The notes under the pieces: generated by a model
Seen by the model: only the letters and a program-made list of their open reading frames with translations
Told to the model about the DNA's origin: nothing
The model's database searches: none
DNA from: Gammaproteobacteria bacterium
GTDB taxonomy: Bacteria; Pseudomonadota; Gammaproteobacteria; Enterobacterales; Alteromonadaceae
Length of the DNA stretch: 64,000 bases
Direction: 5' to 3'
NCBI GenBank assembly: GCA_017302255.1
Contig: JAFLDV010000004.1
Span: forward strand, 62,001 to 126,000
Made by a program: the position numbers and the translations under genes
In this document: piece after piece, positions 48,161-57,882 of the stretch
How the letters are laid out: each line of letters opens with the position of its first letter
Numbering within the stretch: position 1 is the first letter of the stretch

Positions 48161-49714
48161 GTGGCTAACGATTTTCTATTTGCAGATGAACCCGACGAAA
48201 TAGTTCCACAAACCGTTGGAAGCTGGAAAGTTCTGATTGTTGATGATGAGCCTGAAGTGCATTCAGTCACTAAATTGGCACTTAGCGATTTTACTTTTCA
48301 GGGAAAAAATCTCGAGTTTATTAGCGCTTATTCTGGCGCAGAAGCGAAGAAGACCCTAGAGCAACATCCAGATGCGGCGATTATTTTACTCGATGTCGTA
48401 ATGGAAACCGATGACGCTGGATTGCTGGTTGCGCGTTATATTCGGGAAGAGTTGCACAATCACTATGTTCGGATCATTTTACGTACAGGACAACCTGGAC
48501 AAGCGCCAGAGCGGCAAGTCATTGTTAATTATGATATCAACGACTACAAATCCAAAACTGAACTGACTGCACAGAAGCTTTTTACTGTCGTGATGTCGAG
48601 TTTGCGCTCGTATCGAGATATTTTATCTATCGATAACAGCCGGCGTGGATTGGAAAAAATCATTACTGCGTCAACTGATTTATTTTCATCGCATTCGATG
48701 GAACAATTTATCGATGGTGTGCTGCAACAGTTAACCTCCATTTTAGGCTGTGATGACAACGCCTTGTTAGTCACATCTTCCTTGGTCGCCGGTAATATCA
48801 ATGAAAATACCGATCCGGACAAACTAGTGGTATTTGCCGGGCTTGGTGAGTTTGAGCACAAGGAAGGCCGAGCGGTCACCGAAGTGCTAGACCCAACCTT
48901 GATGGATGCGTTTCATCAAGCGTTGCGTTCACGCAGTATTGTCTATCGCGACAATTATTTGGTGGCCTATTGTACTAGTAAATTCACTCAGGGCTCGCTG
49001 CTTTATGTTTCTGGTTTGCCCAACCAAGTTAATGATAATCAACGTCGCCTCATCGAACTCTTCTCGCAAAACGTGCAAATTGCCTATGAAAATGTGCAGC
49101 TACAGCATGAAATTGAAGATACACAGCGGGAAATTGTTTATCGGCTCAGTGAGGCAGTTGAGCAACGTTCGATTGAAACCGGTAATCACGTTAAACGCGT
49201 GGCGTTTATCTGCTATGAATTAGCTAAAGGTTACGGGCTTGATGATGATGAATCCGAAAAATTGATGTTTGCCTCGCCGTTACATGATGTTGGTAAAGTG
49301 GGAATTCCCGATGGTATTTTGAATAAGCCAATGAAATTGCAAGATCACGAATGGGAAGTGATGAAAACTCACTCCAGCATCGGCTATGACATCCTGAAGA
49401 ACTCCAAACGCGCGATCATTCAAGCGGGCGCTATAATTGCCCGCGATCACCATGAAAAATGGGATGGTAGCGGTTATCCTGCAGGTAAAGTCTCAGCGGA
49501 TATTCATGTTTATGGTCGTATTGCAGCCCTTGCTGATGTGTATGATGCGCTGCGTCATCGTCGTTGTTATAAGTCGGCGTGGACTGCCGAAGCGACACTT
49601 GCGCACATTGAAAGTGAAGCTGGCCGGCATTTCGACCCGAAATTGGTCGAAATATTAAAATCGCGGGTCGACAAAATAGAGTCAATCCTGCAAAAATACC
49701 CGGACGAGGATTAA
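48161..49714 (+). CDS. Response regulator REC-DUF3369-HD-GYP (c-di-GMP phosphodiesterase)
   Basis: The 517-residue protein has a receiver (VLIVDDEPEVH; Asp about 78 in ILLDVVMETDDAG), DUF3369 (about 150-310), then an HD-GYP domain. That domain has LHDVGKVGIPDGIL (HD from residue 375), HHEKWDGSGYPAG (GYP about 438-440) and DVYDAL, as in RpfG-type phosphodiesterases. It starts at GTG 48161 with GAGGG upstream. The receiver and DUF3369 resemble those of the EAL protein at 15697 in detail (DINDYKSKTELT versus DINDYKTKTELT). It lies between prmC and sirB2, and ends with its own terminator. Confidence 0.92.
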   Translation: MANDFLFADEPDEIVPQTVGSWKVLIVDDEPEVHSVTKLALSDFTFQGKNLEFISAYSGAEAKKTLEQHPDAAIILLDVVMETDDAGLLVARYIREELHNHYVRIILRTGQPGQAPERQVIVNYDINDYKSKTELTAQKLFTVVMSSLRSYRDILSIDNSRRGLEKIITASTDLFSSHSMEQFIDGVLQQLTSILGCDDNALLVTSSLVAGNINENTDPDKLVVFAGLGEFEHKEGRAVTEVLDPTLMDAFHQALRSRSIVYRDNYLVAYCTSKFTQGSLLYVSGLPNQVNDNQRRLIELFSQNVQIAYENVQLQHEIEDTQREIVYRLSEAVEQRSIETGNHVKRVAFICYELAKGYGLDDDESEKLMFASPLHDVGKVGIPDGILNKPMKLQDHEWEVMKTHSSIGYDILKNSKRAIIQAGAIIARDHHEKWDGSGYPAGKVSADIHVYGRIAALADVYDALRHRRCYKSAWTAEATLAHIESEAGRHFDPKLVEILKSRVDKIESILQKYPDED

Positions 49715-49737
49715 GTTGTCTCGGCGTTGTGCCTTGT

Positions 49738-49765
49738 AAAGCCACCTCCTGGTGGCTTTGTTGTC
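49738..49765 (+). terminator. Terminator after the HD-GYP gene
   Basis: AAAGCCACC pairs with GGTGGCTTT around TCCT and is followed by GTTGTCTTT, 23 bases after the stop. Confidence 0.75.
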
Positions 49766-49796
49766 TTTAAGTCTGGCTAAAGGTGGATTTATTTTT

Positions 49797-50171
49797 ATGT
49801 ATATGGCGTTAAAACACTCGCATATGTTATTTGCGACACTCAGCATTTTGTTACTGGTTGTTCGATTTGGTTTGTCCTTCACCAGTTCGACGTTGTTACA
49901 AAGCAAATTTTTGAAAATTGTGCCTCACGTGATCGACACGTTGTTGTTGCTCAGTGCCGTTTGGTTGATGATGACCTTGTCACAATATCCATTCTCTACA
50001 CCTTGGTTGACTGAAAAAGTAATTGGCGTGGCTGCTTACATCGCCTCAGGCTATATGGCGCTAAAAGGCCGCACTACGGCATTACGAGTTATAGCTTTTC
50101 TCGGGGCAATTGGTTGGTTGGCTCTGGTCGTGCGGCTTGCTATCACGAAAACCCCGGTGTTATTTGGCTAA
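49797..50171 (+). CDS. SirB2-family membrane protein
   Basis: The 124-residue protein has four predicted transmembrane helices. MALKHSHMLFATLSILLLVVRF and VIDTLLLLSAVWLMM are typical of SirB2 (E. coli YchQ). Function is unknown. I start at ATG 49797, with AAGGTGG upstream; an ATG at 49803 and one at 49752 are alternatives. In E. coli sirB2 is followed by sirB1 and kdsA; sirB1 is missing here and kdsA follows after 61 bases. Confidence 0.87.
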   Translation: MYMALKHSHMLFATLSILLLVVRFGLSFTSSTLLQSKFLKIVPHVIDTLLLLSAVWLMMTLSQYPFSTPWLTEKVIGVAAYIASGYMALKGRTTALRVIAFLGAIGWLALVVRLAITKTPVLFG

Positions 50172-50223
50172 GATTGACTATGGTTACTTTTGCCTGTTGT
50201 TTCTATTGAATTTTCGCAAGTAG

Positions 50224-51081
<858 letters not shown>

Positions 51082-51146
51082 TTTGCGAAGTGCAATTTAA
51101 CTCTGGCCAATAAGCTGTTAAGACAGGCTTTAGCGCCCCAAAACAA

Positions 51147-51174
51147 AAATGCCAGTCAATTGACTGGCATTTTC
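51147..51174. terminator. Bidirectional terminator between kdsA and the hybrid kinase
   Basis: AAAATGCCAGTCAA pairs with TTGACTGGCATTTT as a perfect palindrome between convergent genes. Confidence 0.88.
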
Positions 51175-51192
51175 TTTAGCAATACAGCACCG

Positions 51193-53940
51193 TTAGTAAC
51201 GTTCGCGGACGTAAGATACAACTTGGTTATATTGCTGGCGAATTTGCCGAATAAGATCTTGGACTTGATCCCATTCTCCTTCATCAACCACTTTTTCTAG
51301 TTTCAGAGCTAAACCCGACAGCTCCAATGCACCGACGCTTTTTGCCACTGATTTCAATTGGTGAGCCAGTGAATGGATAGCTCCACGTTCTTGGCTTGAC
51401 GAACGCATATCCAAGCTGCTGAGCAATTCAGCGCCGTGGTTAACGAAGTAGTTGAGGTACTCTTCGTGTTTTTTCGGATCTTTACCCAAGAAATTTGCGA
51501 TAGTAGTGAAACAGATAGGGGAGGCTTTGCCACCATTTTCGGTATCAGCTTGGGCAGAGGTTTCAGTTTCGACAGTTAAAGATGGCGCTAACCAGCGTTT
51601 AATTTCCGCTTCTAAGGTGGTCAGTTCGATTGGCTTTGTGATGTAACCATCCATGCCGATGCTGAGGCATTTTTGTTCTTCACCACGCAAGGCATTCGCA
51701 GTAATTGCCACAATTCGGGTATAACAAGTATCTTCGTCATCGTATTGCAGAGCTTCTTTACGAATTTGGATCGCTAAATCGTAGCCACTCAAATTCGGCA
51801 TATGCAAGTCGGTCAATAGCAATGGGTAACGGTATTGGCGCCATTTATCGAGGGCGATTTGACCATCATCTGCGACTTCTACGGCGTAACCTAAAGCATT
51901 CAGTTGCTCGACAATAACCTTCTGATTCATCAAGTTATCTTCAGCAAGCAGTATCAAGCGCCGTTCGGCTCTCGCAGTTTCAACATCTTGCGACAGATGA
52001 TGTAACGACGTAGGTTTCACATTGTTTTGTGGACGTGATTTCTTGCCTGCAGCAATCAACACTGATTCAATCACCGCACTTCGGCAGATTGGCGCACTGT
52101 GCAAGAAATACACTTGATCGCTGGCTTTATCGCCAAGTTCAGGTTGGTTCGACAGAACAACCACTGGCGAGTTTTTCACGCCATCCATTTGCAACAGCGC
52201 CTGAATCTGTGGCGCTGAAAGCTGGCCAAAGGTACTGTCTAACAGCCAAATAGGGATGGATAACTTGTTAGCCGGCGCTTGTGCGCTTGCCAGTTCCAAT
52301 TGTCCTTCTGTGCTGATGTTGTGCACATTGGCACCTAAATGTTTGAGGTATTCAGTCAGCGTATCTTGGTTATACAAATCGGTACTGAACAGTTTTACCG
52401 TCTGATCATGCAAAATGTTTTCCGGCAAATATTGCAGCTCATCGGACAATCGCATCGGAATAGTCACAGTGAACTCGGTGCCTTTGCCGACAGTACTGTC
52501 CACTTGGATTTCACCAAACATCAATGCCGTTAAGCGTTGGCAAATTGATAAGCCAAGACCGGTGCCACCATATTTGCGAGTGATAGAGCCTTCTGCCTGA
52601 CTAAATGGTTGGAAAATATGGTGTAGTTGGCGTTGTGTCATGCCTTTGCCGTTATCGCGCACCGAGATGCGGATCCGGCAGAATTCCATATTCTTATCGA
52701 TAAGTTCAGCCCGCACCTGCACCATACCGAGTTGACTGGCATTGGTTTCGGTAAATTTTATGGCATTACCGACTAAGTTATAAAGAATCTGCCGCAGGCG
52801 GATAGGATCGCCCATCACTCCATCCGGAATGTTCGGATCTACATAAATTTTTAAATCGATTTGGCGTTGGCTGGCAATTGAGCTCAAAATTCTGCCCACT
52901 GCTTCAACGATATCGTTAACCGACACTGGAATGGATTCTAACTCCAACTTTCCAGCTTCAATTTTTGAGAAGTCTAAGATGTCATCCAAGATCCGCAACA
53001 GCGAGAACGAGCTATCCCGAATAGTATCCGTCATCCGGAACTGTGGCGCAGACAAACGTGTTTTTCGCAAAAGGTCGACGGTCCCGATAATGCCATTCAT
53101 CGGCGTGCGAATTTCGTGACTCATGGTAGCTAGGAAAGTTGATTTTGCTTCGTTAGCACGCTCAGCAGTTAATTTGGCGGCTTCGAGCGCATCGGTGCGC
53201 TCGGCAATCCGAGTTTCTACTTCGTATTTAAGCTGCTTGATATTGGTTTCGGACTGAGTTAGGGCTTTCTGCCCTCCTGAAATCAATCGAAACAGTTGGT
53301 TGATTGGCGGTGCTAATTGACCAAAACCATCAGGTGCCGTCAAACTGCCTTCAAATTGTCCTAAATTTAGTGCAGCTTGCAATTGCTCGCGCATCTGGTC
53401 GATAGATTTATGTAAAAACCGATCTATTGTTTTGGCGACAAAGTGAGCGAGCAGCAGGGCAATAATCAAGCTAATTGCACCAACGACTACAGGCACTTGC
53501 CATGCAAGAGCTGGCGGTACAGTTACCAGCATAACGCTGCCGACTCGTTCACTGTCTTGCACTAATGGTGCGATGGCCACCAAAAATTCTGGTTGTTGGT
53601 TCGGCGCCTTAAAGGCAAGTTGCGGATTGAGTCCAGGTAAAGTGTTGGTGTGCGCTAATAAATCACCGCTGGCGGTGTAAAGATACGCCGCTCGTTCCAT
53701 CGATTGACCAGCAAGGGTGTTTAATAATTTATCTGCAGTATCTGCCTTTAGTTCGGCAAAGGTGGGCAAAATAGCTTCAGCAATAAGTTCTGCATCTTTG
53801 GCAAGCAGTTTTGCGGTCGCGTCAGGTTGGTGTTGGCGAACCTGCCAAGCTAAATGCAACCCAGTTTGCAGTAAAACTAATAAGCAAACCCAAGGAAAAA
53901 ACCGCTTAAAAAGTGCGGAGCTGAATGTTGGGTGATCCAT
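51193..53940 (-). CDS. BarA-like tripartite hybrid sensor histidine kinase
   Basis: The 915-residue protein has transmembrane helices at about 13-31 and 147-168 around a periplasmic sensor. A linker and coiled coil (TRIAERTDALEAAKLTAERANEAK), HisKA (TMSHEIRTPMNG, His about 275) and an ATPase domain (NAIKFTE, DNGKGM, GTGLGLSICQRL) follow. Then come a receiver-like segment lacking the acidic pocket, an intact receiver (LLAEDNLMNQ, Asp about 711 in TDLHMPNLSG) and an Hpt domain (LAHQLKSVAKSVGA, His about 860). The order fits phosphorelay kinases such as BarA. No response regulator is adjacent. Confidence 0.9.
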   Translation of the reverse strand: MDHPTFSSALFKRFFPWVCLLVLLQTGLHLAWQVRQHQPDATAKLLAKDAELIAEAILPTFAELKADTADKLLNTLAGQSMERAAYLYTASGDLLAHTNTLPGLNPQLAFKAPNQQPEFLVAIAPLVQDSERVGSVMLVTVPPALAWQVPVVVGAISLIIALLLAHFVAKTIDRFLHKSIDQMREQLQAALNLGQFEGSLTAPDGFGQLAPPINQLFRLISGGQKALTQSETNIKQLKYEVETRIAERTDALEAAKLTAERANEAKSTFLATMSHEIRTPMNGIIGTVDLLRKTRLSAPQFRMTDTIRDSSFSLLRILDDILDFSKIEAGKLELESIPVSVNDIVEAVGRILSSIASQRQIDLKIYVDPNIPDGVMGDPIRLRQILYNLVGNAIKFTETNASQLGMVQVRAELIDKNMEFCRIRISVRDNGKGMTQRQLHHIFQPFSQAEGSITRKYGGTGLGLSICQRLTALMFGEIQVDSTVGKGTEFTVTIPMRLSDELQYLPENILHDQTVKLFSTDLYNQDTLTEYLKHLGANVHNISTEGQLELASAQAPANKLSIPIWLLDSTFGQLSAPQIQALLQMDGVKNSPVVVLSNQPELGDKASDQVYFLHSAPICRSAVIESVLIAAGKKSRPQNNVKPTSLHHLSQDVETARAERRLILLAEDNLMNQKVIVEQLNALGYAVEVADDGQIALDKWRQYRYPLLLTDLHMPNLSGYDLAIQIRKEALQYDDEDTCYTRIVAITANALRGEEQKCLSIGMDGYITKPIELTTLEAEIKRWLAPSLTVETETSAQADTENGGKASPICFTTIANFLGKDPKKHEEYLNYFVNHGAELLSSLDMRSSSQERGAIHSLAHQLKSVAKSVGALELSGLALKLEKVVDEGEWDQVQDLIRQIRQQYNQVVSYVRERY

Positions 53941-54128
53941 ACCAAAGCCCTATCAAATGAAGTAACAGCATTTTACCCAGATTTCTGGTGCTGTCTGCAG
54001 GTTAACCCGTTATTTTATCAATTACTTATAGCATTGAAGTCGGAATTCGTCATTTAAGCTCCAGAGTATTAAAAAAACGCCAGTTTGGTCAACTAATAAG
54101 CGGTCAGTGCAGAGTTACTAAAAAAAAG

Positions 54129-54157
54129 TTGACTTGAACCTGCAAAATCCGTTTAAT
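54129..54157 (+). promoter_or_regulatory. Promoter of the Phe-Thr-Phe tRNA operon
   Basis: TTGACT (54129-54134) and TTTAAT (54152-54157) are spaced by 17 bases and followed by the C-rich discriminator ACCCCCCG, as expected of stringently controlled stable-RNA promoters. An A run lies directly upstream. Confidence 0.8.
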
Positions 54158-54167
54158 ACCCCCCGTT

Positions 54168-54243
54168 GCCCAGATAGCTCAGTCGGTAGAGCAGCGGATT
54201 GAAAATCCGCGTGTCGGTGGTTCGATTCCGCCTCTGGGCACCA
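54168..54243 (+). tRNA. tRNA-Phe (GAA), copy 1
   Basis: A 76-base tRNA with acceptor GCCCAGA/TCTGGGC, anticodon GAA in loop TTGAAAA, T arm GGTTCGATTCC and encoded CCA. It is identical to the copy at 54402. Confidence 0.97.
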
Positions 54244-54301
54244 AGAATTTTGGTGTGTTGTTGTTTCCTCGCAAGATACCCCTGTGTTTGCAGTACGTGA
54301 A

Positions 54302-54377
<76 letters not shown>

Positions 54378-54401
54378 TTTAACACGATATTGCCAAGTTT
54401 T

Positions 54402-54477
54402 GCCCAGATAGCTCAGTCGGTAGAGCAGCGGATTGAAAATCCGCGTGTCGGTGGTTCGATTCCGCCTCTGGGCACCA
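54402..54477 (+). tRNA. tRNA-Phe (GAA), copy 2
   Basis: Identical over all 76 bases to the tRNA-Phe at 54168. A terminator follows eight bases downstream, so the three tRNAs form one operon. Confidence 0.97.
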
Positions 54478-54484
54478 CTCTTAC

Positions 54485-54514
54485 AAAAGGCCAGTCATTA
54501 GACTGGCCTTTTTG
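54485..54514 (+). terminator. Terminator of the Phe-Thr-Phe operon
   Basis: AAAAGGCCAGTC pairs with GACTGGCCTTTT around ATTA and ends in TTTTTG. Confidence 0.9.
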
Positions 54515-54695
54515 TTTTCTAGCATGTTGAAGTTCAACATCTGAGATCCTTGAAAAATAACAACAGGTATCGTTAACACATATCTTGCACGAATTATCGA
54601 TTCAACTCGTTACATTTTAGTCTTGCTCAATCGCTTGTATTCGGTAATTGAATTCCCCTAAGCTGAAGCACATTTTTTTGTCTAAGCTACCCAGA

Positions 54696-55238
54696 ATGTT
54701 AGATTTACAAGCTCATTTAATTGGCAACACCATCAAGCTCATTCCGCTGCAAGCAGATCATTGGTCAAGTCTAATGCAAGCAGCCAGCGATCCGCTGATT
54801 TGGCAATTGCACCCTGAACCTCTGCGATACTTACCAGAAGTTTTTCAGTCAGTATTTGCTGGCGGGCTGAAGAGTGGCGGTGCGTTTCTAATTTGCGATA
54901 AGTTAACCGACGAAGTCCTTGGCACAACTCGTTATTATGATTTTGATGCAAAAAATAAAGCTGTCGCTATTGGTTATACCTTTTTAGTGCGTTCACGCTG
55001 GGGTGGGGCAACCAATACTGAATTAAAGCAACTGATGCTAGCGCATACTTTTGCTGCAGTAGAAACCGTATGGTTCCATGTTGGCGAAAACAACCTTCGT
55101 TCGCGGCGCGCGGTGGAGAAATTGGGCGCTATTTATCAAAGGACTGAACAAGAAAGTGCATCGGGGCAGATCCGGCCAACGGTGTTTTACGCTCTCACCA
55201 AAGCAAACTGGCAGCAGTCTGTACTTAACAAAGATTAA
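54696..55238 (+). CDS. GNAT N-acetyltransferase (RimJ/RimL-like)
   Basis: The 180-residue protein is a single GNAT domain of the type seen in RimJ/RimL relatives. LIPLQADHWSSLMQAASDPLIWQLHPEP is the N-terminal part, then AIGYTFLVRSRWGGATNTELKQLML and FHVGENNLRSRRAVEKLGA, the acetyl-CoA-binding region. I start at ATG 54696; an upstream TTG at 54648 would add 16 residues without homology. The substrate is unknown. It stands alone between the tRNA operon and the TetR operon. Confidence 0.85.
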   Translation: MLDLQAHLIGNTIKLIPLQADHWSSLMQAASDPLIWQLHPEPLRYLPEVFQSVFAGGLKSGGAFLICDKLTDEVLGTTRYYDFDAKNKAVAIGYTFLVRSRWGGATNTELKQLMLAHTFAAVETVWFHVGENNLRSRRAVEKLGAIYQRTEQESASGQIRPTVFYALTKANWQQSVLNKD

Positions 55239-55345
55239 TCGGCAAAAGTTATCCAAAACCACTGGGCATGGAGAATTAATCTAATCGCTTATTCGCCGCT
55301 TAGCGGCTAGCCTATTCATCAGCTGGATAATATGGAGTGAAGCTG

Positions 55346-55999
55346 ATGAATCACAAAGCAGGCCGCCCGAGTGGCGGCGATTCGGATACTCGTTATAACC
55401 TGCTTCACCATTCCCGCCTGCTGTTTGCAGAGTTGGGGTTTGAGCGAGTGACCACTAGAATGATCGCAGATGCTGCCGGCGTTAATGCTGGCATGATTCG
55501 CTATTATTTTGTGGATAAAGCAGGGCTATTTGAAGCCATGTTACGAGAGACGATGGCGCCCTTGCTGGCATTGGCCCAACAACAAGCGCGTACCGTCGAA
55601 TTGCGAGATCCTGGAGCGTTAGTCGCGGCTTACTATGCGGTAATGATGCCGCACCCACAATTACCAACCTTGATCTTCCGCGCTTTACATAACTCACAAT
55701 CAGTGGAATTCCAAATCGTCACACGAGTATTCTCTGGGTTCGTGCAACAAATGCTGAGTAGTATGCAGCAGGTGCTGTCGACCCCTGAATTGCTGCGAGA
55801 AGGTGTTCAGCCATTAAATGCTTTACTGACTTGTTTAAGTTTATCAATTTTCCCCTTTGTGATGCCGCCGTTTATCAAGCAAGCACTTGGCATCGAACTT
55901 AGTCCCGAGTTTTTGCAACAGTTAGCATTTCATCAGCGAGATGTCATTTTACATGGCCTGATTAAATCAAACCAACGAGATGGAGATCCTCATGCGTAA
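55346..55999 (+). CDS. TetR-family repressor of the downstream ABC exporter (CecR-like)
   Basis: The 217-residue protein has an N-terminal TetR helix-turn-helix (LFAELGFERVTTRMIADAAGVNAGMIRYYFVDKAGLF) and a C-terminal ligand domain. CecR (YbiH) of E. coli lies upstream of the ybhGFSR exporter genes in the same order, so this is probably its counterpart and a local repressor. ATG 55346 has GGAG nine bases upstream. Its end overlaps the next gene by eight bases. Confidence 0.88.
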   Translation: MNHKAGRPSGGDSDTRYNLLHHSRLLFAELGFERVTTRMIADAAGVNAGMIRYYFVDKAGLFEAMLRETMAPLLALAQQQARTVELRDPGALVAAYYAVMMPHPQLPTLIFRALHNSQSVEFQIVTRVFSGFVQQMLSSMQQVLSTPELLREGVQPLNALLTCLSLSIFPFVMPPFIKQALGIELSPEFLQQLAFHQRDVILHGLIKSNQRDGDPHA

Positions 56000-56951
56000 A
56001 TTAGGGGTCGTTGTTACGGCCTTGTTTTTAGTGGCATGTCAAAAACAAGACCCGATTTCGGCATTCGGCACACTGGAGCGGGATCGAATTTTAATCACGG
56101 CTCCAGTTTCTGAAATGTTGCTGACTGAGGAGGTTCGCGAGGGAAGTCAGGTCACCATAGGTCAGCGACTGTTAGAGCTTGATAGCACAGCACAACGGCT
56201 GAAAGTCGCCAAGGCGCAAGCTGAAGTCCAGCGGGCGGAAGCGGCATTGCAGTTACTGCAACAGGGCAGTCGGGCTGAGCAAATTGCAGCGGCAACCGCT
56301 AGATCACTTCAAGCAACTTTACGTCTGCAGGACAGTGAACGTGCCCTAAAACGGGCGAGGCAATTGCGATCACAACGCCTTTCTTCGCAAGCAGAGCTGG
56401 ACGCCGCTGAATTGGCGGTCCAAGTGGCACAAGCGCAGCTTGTAGACGTTGAGCAGCAAAGACAAGAGCTAGCAGCCGGAAATAGGCCTGAAGCCATTGC
56501 TCAGGCAGAATTTAGTGCGGAAAGCGCCCGGCAGTCATTGAAATCTGAGCAGAAGGTTTTGGCAGATTTTACTGTCATTGCGAGTCGAGAGGGCATGCTA
56601 GAGGATTTACCTTACCATGTTGGTGAGCGAGTGCCACAAGGTGCTGTACTGGCAGTGATCCTTGCCAATGATTCGACTTATGCGAGAGTGTATTTGCCAC
56701 AAAATAGCCTTTCTCAATTTAAAGTTGGACAAAAAGTCGAAGTCTTTGCTGATGGCATCGCCAAAGCAATGACTGGCACCATCCGAAAAATTGCCAGTGA
56801 AGCCAGTTTCACTCCCTATTTTGCCCTGCACCAAGCTGAACGTGCGCGTCTAATGTATCTCTGTGAGATTAGTTTGCCCGCAACATTGGATTTGCCTGCT
56901 GGTTTGCCTGTGCAAGTGCGTTTGCAGGAGTCACAACATGTTGGCGATTGA
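55992..56951 (+). CDS. HlyD-family membrane fusion lipoprotein (YbhG-like)
   Basis: The 319-residue protein has a lipoprotein-like signal (FLVACQKQ, cysteine about residue 16), unlike YbhG, which has a plain signal or anchor. Biotinyl-lipoyl-like strands (RILITAPVSEMLL) and a helical hairpin of about residues 70-175 follow, then a second beta domain. It should link the inner-membrane ABC transporter to an outer-membrane channel. The ATG at 55992 has GGAG six bases upstream; an ATG at 55980 would precede the signal peptide. The gene overlaps the tetR end and the ATPase start. Confidence 0.88.
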   Translation: MRKLGVVVTALFLVACQKQDPISAFGTLERDRILITAPVSEMLLTEEVREGSQVTIGQRLLELDSTAQRLKVAKAQAEVQRAEAALQLLQQGSRAEQIAAATARSLQATLRLQDSERALKRARQLRSQRLSSQAELDAAELAVQVAQAQLVDVEQQRQELAAGNRPEAIAQAEFSAESARQSLKSEQKVLADFTVIASREGMLEDLPYHVGERVPQGAVLAVILANDSTYARVYLPQNSLSQFKVGQKVEVFADGIAKAMTGTIRKIASEASFTPYFALHQAERARLMYLCEISLPATLDLPAGLPVQVRLQESQHVGD

Positions 56952-57882
56952 AGCTCAGGGGATGAGTCGGCGTTTTGGCGATTATTTAGCGGTAAATGCG
57001 GTTGACTTAGCTGTGCCAGTAGGCTGTATCTATGGATTTCTGGGTCCAAATGGCTGCGGGAAGTCCACTTCCATTCGGATGCTGACTGGCTTATTGGCGC
57101 CAAGTGCAGGGCAAATTAGGGTTCTTGGGTTACATCTACCTGAACAGGCTGAAGCACTGCGCCAGCAAATTGGTTATATGACTCAGAAGTTTTCGTTGTA
57201 TGACAATTTAACGGTGCTGGAGAATCTGCAATTTGTGGCAGGAATTTACCGGATCAAGAGCAAAGAGCAGTCGATGCGGATCCGCGAGTTATTGGCGTTG
57301 TATCAACTCGAAGACAAACAAAAAGTCCGTGCCGGCAGTCTGAGTGGTGGCCAAAAACAGCGTTTGGCTTTGGCGGCGGCCACTATTCATCGTCCATCCT
57401 TGTTGTTTCTCGATGAACCTACTTCAGCAGTAGATCCGGAAAATCGTCGCGAGTTTTGGGAACGTTTATTTGATTTGAGTGACGCAGGCACCACAATTTT
57501 GGTTTCCACCCATTATATGGATGAAGCTGAGCGTTGCCACCGTATCGCAATTTTGGAGCGCGGGGAAAAGCGTGCTGATGGCTCTCCGTCCGAACTAATG
57601 ACGCAAATGCCTGCTGATGTTTATGAAATTTCCGGGCCTCAGCTGCGTCAGCTACGCCAACAGCTGCTTATGTTGCCGGAAGTGATGTCAGCTGCACAAA
57701 TTGGTCAAAGGTTAAGGCTGTTGGTTTATAAAAAGTACGGTTGGCGCACTGAGCAGCTGCAACGAAGGTTAGGTGCTGAGTACAGTTGTGAGGCGGTGCG
57801 ACCGTCACTGGAAGATGTTTTTGTTGCCAACACTGGAGAAGCTTATGCTGGATCTCGGCCGCATTTACGCGATATTCCGTAA
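56938..57882 (+). CDS. ABC exporter ATP-binding protein (YbhF-like, single domain)
   Basis: The 314-residue ATPase has Walker A GPNGCGKST (about residue 36), Q-loop MTQKFSLYDNL, signature SGGQKQRLALA, Walker B LLFLDEPTSAVD and H-loop STHYMDEAERC. It contains one nucleotide-binding domain, whereas E. coli YbhF contains two. I start at ATG 56938, which has AGGAG upstream and overlaps the fusion-protein gene by 14 bases. It overlaps the permease gene by 38 bases. Confidence 0.93.
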   Translation: MLAIEAQGMSRRFGDYLAVNAVDLAVPVGCIYGFLGPNGCGKSTSIRMLTGLLAPSAGQIRVLGLHLPEQAEALRQQIGYMTQKFSLYDNLTVLENLQFVAGIYRIKSKEQSMRIRELLALYQLEDKQKVRAGSLSGGQKQRLALAAATIHRPSLLFLDEPTSAVDPENRREFWERLFDLSDAGTTILVSTHYMDEAERCHRIAILERGEKRADGSPSELMTQMPADVYEISGPQLRQLRQQLLMLPEVMSAAQIGQRLRLLVYKKYGWRTEQLQRRLGAEYSCEAVRPSLEDVFVANTGEAYAGSRPHLRDIP

